Assembly (NCBI GenBank): GCA_002391185.1
Contig: DGRY01000002.1
Location: forward strand, 1,993-20,779
Length of the DNA stretch: 18,787 nucleotides
DNA from: Prevotella sp. UBA4376
GTDB lineage: Bacteria; Bacteroidota; Bacteroidia; Bacteroidales; Bacteroidaceae
Direction: 5' to 3'
Below the pieces are notes generated by a model. The model ran no database searches. It saw only the letters and a program-made list of their open reading frames with translations, and was not told the origin of the DNA. Both the position numbers and the translations under genes were made by a program. Shown here one piece after another: positions 14,975 to 18,787 of the stretch; positions within the stretch are counted from its first letter, which is position 1, and each line of letters opens with the position of its first letter.

Positions 14975-16156
14975 TTATAGCAAAGCTTTGATTTCTGCGT
15001 CAAGGTTCTTTATTTGAACATCACGCTTGTAAAGCACATTCTCTTTGGTGATGAGGAAGAATGTTGGGATTGACTGTACGTTGTACAAGGTCAATGCCTG
15101 TGAATTCTCGTCGGCACGCACGCTTATCCATGGCAAGGCTGCTGTTTGGGTTTTCCAGAAGTGTTCGTCTGGGTCAACAGCTACCTGATAGATTTCAAAG
15201 CCGGCAGCGTGATATTTGTTGTATAGTTCACGCATCATCATAATGCGCTGTGTTGACTGCTTTGTGCCAAAGGCATGGAAGTCGAGTAGAACAACCTTTC
15301 CTGCAAGATCACTCAGGCGGCGTACCTGTCCCTTATTGTCAGCCAATGCGATGTCGATGATACCGCTTGTCTTTACCTTGCTTGCATCAATCTGCTGATT
15401 TCGCTCTGCCTGAACAATGCGTATGTCTTTCATGCCTTCAATGGCAATGTTGTGAAGGTTCTTTCCACGCTCAGCACCTGGATAGAATGTGTCCCAGCTT
15501 GTTGCAACAGCAGCAAAAACCTTGATGTCGTCTTTGTTGCTGCGTGGGTTGAATATCAAGCTTTGCATATTGCCAAGAGTGAATGTCTGGAACAATGCAA
15601 AGTATGAGTAAGCCTTCATTGGTTCTTTGAAGATATAGTTGCGCTTGATATTGTTCTTGTATGCAGTGAGAACCTTGATAACGCTGTCTTGAACCTCCTT
15701 GACACCTAACTGAGGATTCTGGGCAATGGCATTCACCTGTGCCTGAAGTCCCAACTGTAAAAGAGACAGCTCTTTCACTTTGTTGTTCTCCTCGCTGCCC
15801 TCAACCTCGTATTGTGAGGTCATTGTTGGATAGCTTGCCTTGAACTTTACAGTTTCTGTTGAATCTATGGCAACGTTAATAATCTGTCCTGCAATGCGCA
15901 AGCGATAGAACTCAGGTGCCTCAGATGCCTTTCCGTCAAAACTAAAGCTACCGTCTTCAGCCAGTTTAACAGAGTCAACAACAACAGGACCATTGAGGCT
16001 CATGTTCTCGAAGTAAAGCACAGAGTCTTTGGCATCACTGATAGTACCATTCACATGAAACTTCTTGTTGTTGCAAGAAGTGAGGGTCAGTGCTGCTACA
16101 GTGAATACAGCTACTGAGAAAAATTTAGATATTTTCATTTTAATAGTCTTTTTCAC
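14975..16156 (-). CDS. Lipoprotein with DUF4369-like domain and CXXC-less thioredoxin fold
   Basis: A 393-residue predicted lipoprotein. A signal peptide leads to the lipobox LTSC with Cys28, the only Cys in the protein. Residues about 33-125 resemble the beta-rich DUF4369 domain found ahead of TlpA/AhpC-like domains in Bacteroidetes (VNGTISDAKDSVLYFENMSL). A helical linker follows to about 255. Residues about 265-393 form a thioredoxin fold (KVVLLDFHAF, EIYQVAVDPDEHFW) with the cis-Pro motif SIPTFFLI at Pro364. Where redox relatives have CGPC, this protein has TKQS (298-301), so it cannot act as a dithiol oxidoreductase. A binding or structural role at the membrane is an inference. A start at 16138 (Met7) is also possible. 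Confidence 0.85.
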   Translation of the reverse strand: MKKTIKMKISKFFSVAVFTVAALTLTSCNNKKFHVNGTISDAKDSVLYFENMSLNGPVVVDSVKLAEDGSFSFDGKASEAPEFYRLRIAGQIINVAIDSTETVKFKASYPTMTSQYEVEGSEENNKVKELSLLQLGLQAQVNAIAQNPQLGVKEVQDSVIKVLTAYKNNIKRNYIFKEPMKAYSYFALFQTFTLGNMQSLIFNPRSNKDDIKVFAAVATSWDTFYPGAERGKNLHNIAIEGMKDIRIVQAERNQQIDASKVKTSGIIDIALADNKGQVRRLSDLAGKVVLLDFHAFGTKQSTQRIMMMRELYNKYHAAGFEIYQVAVDPDEHFWKTQTAALPWISVRADENSQALTLYNVQSIPTFFLITKENVLYKRDVQIKNLDAEIKALL

Positions 16157-16173
16157 GTAAGTTATTCCATGTG

Positions 16174-16204
16174 CAAAAGTAATGTAAAATGATTGAAATA
16201 CAAA
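16174..16204 (-). promoter_or_regulatory. Bacteroidetes promoter of the lipoprotein gene
   Basis: On the - strand TTTG (16204-16201) is followed after 19 nt by TACTTTTG (16181-16174), matching the TTTG-N19-TAnnTTTG housekeeping consensus. Transcription should start near 16170, about 14 nt before the first ATG or 32 nt before the second (16138). Confidence 0.75.
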
Positions 16205-16254
16205 AAATACTCCCCTTTTTTTTATTTAGAGCCGAACTTTTGCACGGTTCAACT

Positions 16255-16932
16255 TCATTCTTTCTCACATTTGTAAACAAAAAACTCTCCTCCGTCGCTG
16301 TTGCAATACTTTTTAATAAGCTCTTGTATGAAACGCGCGTTAGCAACCACATTCTCCTCGTTGCCATCATATCCGTTTATAAGCACAACCAGGTGAGTGG
16401 TGCTAAGTTCCATCTTTGTACGCTCATTGTCGCTTGTGGGAGTACCCACACCACCTACGGCATCACGATAAACAGGCAATCCGTTTATGTTGATCATTCC
16501 TCTTCCTATCCCCTCATAAGGCTCACCTTCCTTTCCTATGCCTAACGTCAGTTCATTTCCCACGAATTTGTCTCCATCAAAACCACCAATGCTATATCCG
16601 TAGGCAATGCTTGCAAGGTTTATCAAATCAACCAAAGTATCTATTTGATATAGCTCTTTCCCTTGTAGCATTCTTCTAATGAGAGCTTCTGATGCAGGAC
16701 GATATCTTGAAGGGTCTTTGCCGCATGCTTTGTAAACTTTTCGTGTAGCAGCAATTCCACTTATTTCCTTTAAACTTTCTGTTGTCAGTGTTGCTCTGAA
16801 TTTTTCCTCCAGTTCATGTATCTCATCCCATAGAGGTTGGCTGAATTTGCTGTTTTCAACTTTTGCATCAACACATGCACCTACAAAGTTGGGACAAACT
16901 TTCTCTATTTCTTCCGATACTGTAATTTTCAT
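16255..16932 (-). CDS. Stand-alone B3/B4 domain protein (tRNA-binding/editing-like)
   Basis: A 225-residue cytoplasmic protein resembling the B3/B4 domain of the phenylalanyl-tRNA synthetase beta chain, the module that edits misacylated tRNA. Typical features are RKVYKACGKDPSRYRPASEA (about 64-83), a LVDLINLASIAYGYSIGGFD segment (about 100-119), GIGRGMININGLPVYRDAVG (about 142-161) and SDNERTKM. Free-standing copies are common in bacteria; their function is not established, with tRNA quality control a reasonable guess. I chose the ATG at 16930-16932: the open frame reaches 16992 but its first 20 codons run through the rubredoxin terminator. No own promoter box was found; read-through from the rubredoxin gene is possible. 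Confidence 0.82.
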   Translation of the reverse strand: MKITVSEEIEKVCPNFVGACVDAKVENSKFSQPLWDEIHELEEKFRATLTTESLKEISGIAATRKVYKACGKDPSRYRPASEALIRRMLQGKELYQIDTLVDLINLASIAYGYSIGGFDGDKFVGNELTLGIGKEGEPYEGIGRGMININGLPVYRDAVGGVGTPTSDNERTKMELSTTHLVVLINGYDGNEENVVANARFIQELIKKYCNSDGGEFFVYKCEKE

Positions 16933-16955
16933 TTTCGCAATTTTATTTTTTTTGT

Positions 16956-16989
16956 CAAAAAAATGGCATTGCTGTCCGTGCAATGCCAT
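16956..16989 (-). terminator. Rubredoxin terminator
   Basis: On the - strand ATGGCATTGC, a 7-nt loop and GCAATGCCAT (arms 16989-16980 and 16972-16963) form a perfect 10-bp stem followed by a run of T residues. It lies 20 nt after the rubredoxin stop and ahead of the B3/B4 protein ATG. Confidence 0.9.
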
Positions 16990-17008
16990 CATTTATAGAT
17001 TATCTTAC

Positions 17009-17170
17009 TTAGTCTTCAGGCTTGAAACTGTCTTTTCCAACGCCGCATACAGGACACACCCAGTCTTCTGGAATGTCTTCAAATGCTGTACCAGGAGCAA
17101 TGCCATTATCAGGATCACCCTTTGCAGGGTCGTAAACATACCCGCAAATTTCACAAACGTACTTTTTCAT
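17009..17170 (-). CDS. Rubredoxin
   Basis: A 53-residue electron carrier with a single Fe(Cys)4 centre. The two cysteine loops are complete: CEICGY (Cys6, Cys9) and CPVCGVGKD (Cys39, Cys42). The conserved [18 protein letters not shown] and [14 protein letters not shown] segments are also present. Length is exactly that of classical anaerobe rubredoxins. Rubredoxins pass single electrons, often to peroxide- or superoxide-reducing enzymes; the partner is not in this window. It has its own promoter and terminator, so it is probably monocistronic. It is divergent from pnp. Confidence 0.97.
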   Translation of the reverse strand: MKKYVCEICGYVYDPAKGDPDNGIAPGTAFEDIPEDWVCPVCGVGKDSFKPED

Positions 17171-17202
17171 AATGTTTCCTTTTTGAATGAACTAATCGAT
17201 GA

Positions 17203-17234
17203 CAAATCTAACCAAAAAAACAGTAATTCGCAAA
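17203..17234 (-). promoter_or_regulatory. Promoter of the rubredoxin gene
   Basis: On the - strand TTTG (17234-17231) is followed after 20 nt by TAGATTTG (17210-17203), a good fit to TTTG-N19-21-TAnnTTTG. The predicted start near 17199 leaves a leader of about 29 nt. The upstream TTTG is itself part of TATATTTG (17238-17231), so a second overlapping start further upstream is possible. Confidence 0.65.
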
Positions 17235-17295
17235 TATAAAGATAAAAAAAATCGAAAAAAAATAACACACATTCGTTTTTTTAATATAAAAGAGG

Positions 17296-17303
17296 TATCT
17301 TTG
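17296..17303 (+). promoter_or_regulatory. Putative -7 box of pnp
   Basis: TATCTTTG fits TAnnTTTG. Transcription would begin near 17307, giving a leader of about 49 nt before the pnp ATG. A run of T upstream around 17276-17282 stands where a -33 box should be, but there is no exact TTTG. Confidence 0.55.
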
Positions 17304-17355
17304 CCACATATTTTAGATGTTTGATCAAAACAATAATGATTTTTTTTAATTTTAG

Positions 17356-18787
17356 ATGAACGTAATTACAAAAACAGTTCAATTGCCAGATGGTAGAACC
17401 ATCTCAATTGAGACCGGAAAGGTTGCGAAACAGGCAGATGGTGCTGCTGTCCTTCGTATGGGCAACACCGTGCTTTTGGCAACTGTTTGCGCAGCCAAAG
17501 AGGCAGTTCCGGGTACAGATTTCATGCCTTTGCAGGTAGATTACCGCGAGCAGTATAGTGCTGCAGGTCGTTTCCCTGGTGGATTTACCAAGCGCGAAGG
17601 CAAAGCAAGTGACGAGGAGATTCTTACATCACGCCTTGTTGACCGTGCTCTTCGTCCTTTGTTCCCATCAGATTATCATTGCGAGGTTTATGTGCAGGTA
17701 ATGCTGCTTTCTGCTGATGGCGTTGATCAGCCTGATGCTCTTGCTGGTTTCGCAGCTTCTGCAGCTATGGCTTGTTCAGATATTCCTTTTGAATATACTA
17801 TTTCTGAGGTTCGTGTTGCACGTATCAATGGTGAGTATGTAGTTAACCCAACATTCCAGCAGATGGAAGAGGCTGATATGGACCTCATGGTTGGTGCTAC
17901 AAAAGACAACATCATGATGGTTGAGGGTGAAATGAAGGAAGTTTCAGAGCAGGATCTTATCGGTGCTCTGAAAGCAGCTCATGAAGCAATCAAGCCAATG
18001 TGTGTTCTTCAGGATGAACTTGCTAAGGAACTTGGTACAGACAAGAAACGTGAGTATGATGATGAGGTTAACGACGAGGATCTTCGCAAGCAGATTCACG
18101 ATGAACTCTATCAGCCAGCTTACGACATCAATCACAAGGCTCTGCCTAAGCAGGAGCGCCATGATGCTTTTGACAAGCTTTTGGCTGACTTCCTTGAGAA
18201 GTATGATGCTGCACACACAGATCTTTCTGAGGATGATCTTGCAGAGAAGCATGCTGAGGCTGTACGCTACTTCGACGATGTTATGCGCGATGCTATGCGT
18301 CGTTGTATCCTCGACGAGGGACTTCGTCTCGACGGTCGCGCAACAACAGAGATTCGTCCTATCTGGTGCGAGGTTTCACCTCTTCCAATGCCACACGGAT
18401 CATCAATCTTCCAGCGTGGTGAAACAATGTCACTCTCTACATGTACTCTTGGTACAAAGCTTGATGAGAAACTTGTTGACGGCGTTCTTAATCGTGGTTA
18501 TCAGCGCTTCCTCCTTCACTACAACTTCCCTCCATTCTCAACAGGTGAGGCTAAGGCACAGCGTGGTGTAGGTCGTCGTGAGATTGGTCATGGTCATTTG
18601 GCATGGCGTGGTCTTAAGGATATGATTCCTGAAGATTTCCCTTATACAGTTCGTTTGGTAAGCCAGATTCTCGAGTCTAACGGTTCTTCTTCTATGGCTA
18701 CAGTATGTGCTGGTACCCTCGCCCTTATGGACGCTGGTGTTCCAATGAAGAAGCCTGTTGCTGGTATCGCTATGGGTCTTATCAAGA
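17356..18787 (+). CDS. pnp: Polynucleotide phosphorylase, 5' part
   Basis: PNPase degrades RNA 3' to 5' by phosphorolysis and is a main exoribonuclease of the cell. The window holds 477 complete codons, and the frame is open to the edge, so the gene is cut by the window and not broken. The first RNase PH domain shows [20 protein letters not shown] and [20 protein letters not shown] followed by [13 protein letters not shown] helical domain lies at about 200-310. The second, catalytic RNase PH domain begins near 325 with [16 protein letters not shown] and continues through [50 protein letters not shown] and [20 protein letters not shown]. The KH and S1 RNA-binding domains must lie beyond the window. 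Its codons look more C-ending than in neighbours, as in highly expressed genes. Confidence 0.95.
   Translation, partial: MNVITKTVQLPDGRTISIETGKVAKQADGAAVLRMGNTVLLATVCAAKEAVPGTDFMPLQVDYREQYSAAGRFPGGFTKREGKASDEEILTSRLVDRALRPLFPSDYHCEVYVQVMLLSADGVDQPDALAGFAASAAMACSDIPFEYTISEVRVARINGEYVVNPTFQQMEEADMDLMVGATKDNIMMVEGEMKEVSEQDLIGALKAAHEAIKPMCVLQDELAKELGTDKKREYDDEVNDEDLRKQIHDELYQPAYDINHKALPKQERHDAFDKLLADFLEKYDAAHTDLSEDDLAEKHAEAVRYFDDVMRDAMRRCILDEGLRLDGRATTEIRPIWCEVSPLPMPHGSSIFQRGETMSLSTCTLGTKLDEKLVDGVLNRGYQRFLLHYNFPPFSTGEAKAQRGVGRREIGHGHLAWRGLKDMIPEDFPYTVRLVSQILESNGSSSMATVCAGTLALMDAGVPMKKPVAGIAMGLIK

Noticed and set aside
16182..16254. Terminator after the B3/B4 gene
   Set aside because: The GAAC/GTTC hairpin has only 4 bp and no U-tract directly after it.
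16933..16992. 20-residue N-terminal extension of the B3/B4 protein
   Set aside because: It is encoded by the rubredoxin terminator stem and T-run.
17981..18571. 196-codon + strand ORF inside pnp
   Set aside because: It is out of frame with a fully conserved pnp reading frame and its product is low-complexity, rich in Ser, Thr and Arg.

Overview
The window looks like chromosomal DNA from an anaerobic Bacteroidetes, most likely a Prevotella/Bacteroides-type member of Bacteroidia. The grounds are several upstream regions carrying the Bacteroidetes -7 box TAnnTTTG (one with a TTTG -33 box 19 bp away, one with TTTG 20 bp away); few strong Shine-Dalgarno sequences; a lipoprotein of the DUF4369 plus thioredoxin-fold type; an ECF sigma/anti-sigma pair of Bacteroidetes style; a TopA with C-terminal repeats and no zinc fingers; a rubredoxin; and secreted carbohydrate esterases. 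No tRNA, rRNA, IS element, prophage or CRISPR array was seen. The species is inferred, not proven.

Layout. 1-385: non-coding, rich in short tandem and inverted repeats. 386-4711 (+): PMCA-type calcium P-type ATPase, ribF (FAD/FMN synthesis) and a CPBP membrane protease, tightly packed. 4710-4975: a roughly 265-bp imperfect palindrome (MITE-like or a long RNA hairpin), then a bidirectional terminator. 5136-11740 (-), in transcription order: topA, aroK, speA and argB, joined by ATGA overlaps or a 3-nt gap; then an ECF sigma factor with a candidate ECF-type promoter of its own and an overlapping single-pass anti-sigma protein. 11891-12736 (-) and 12805-14253 (+): two divergent secreted esterases (alpha/beta hydrolase and sialate O-acetylesterase-like) sharing a 68-bp promoter gap, the second overlapped by a zinc-ribbon NUDIX hydrolase (14253-14771). 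14793-14842: a long bidirectional terminator. 14975-16156 (-): a lipoprotein with a thioredoxin fold lacking the CXXC cysteines. 16255-16932 (-): a stand-alone B3/B4 domain protein. 17009-17170 (-): a 53-residue rubredoxin with its own terminator and promoter. 17356-18787 (+): the 5' part of pnp (PNPase), cut by the window end.

Most of the window is core metabolism and information processing. The leftward operon places DNA topology (TopA), the shikimate pathway (AroK), arginine decarboxylation (SpeA) and arginine biosynthesis (ArgB) on one likely transcript. I did not find a clear new multi-gene system. The items most worth a second look are the long palindrome at 4710-4975, the repeat block at 89-260, the candidate self-regulated ECF promoter, the cysteine-free thioredoxin-like lipoprotein and the divergent esterase pair.
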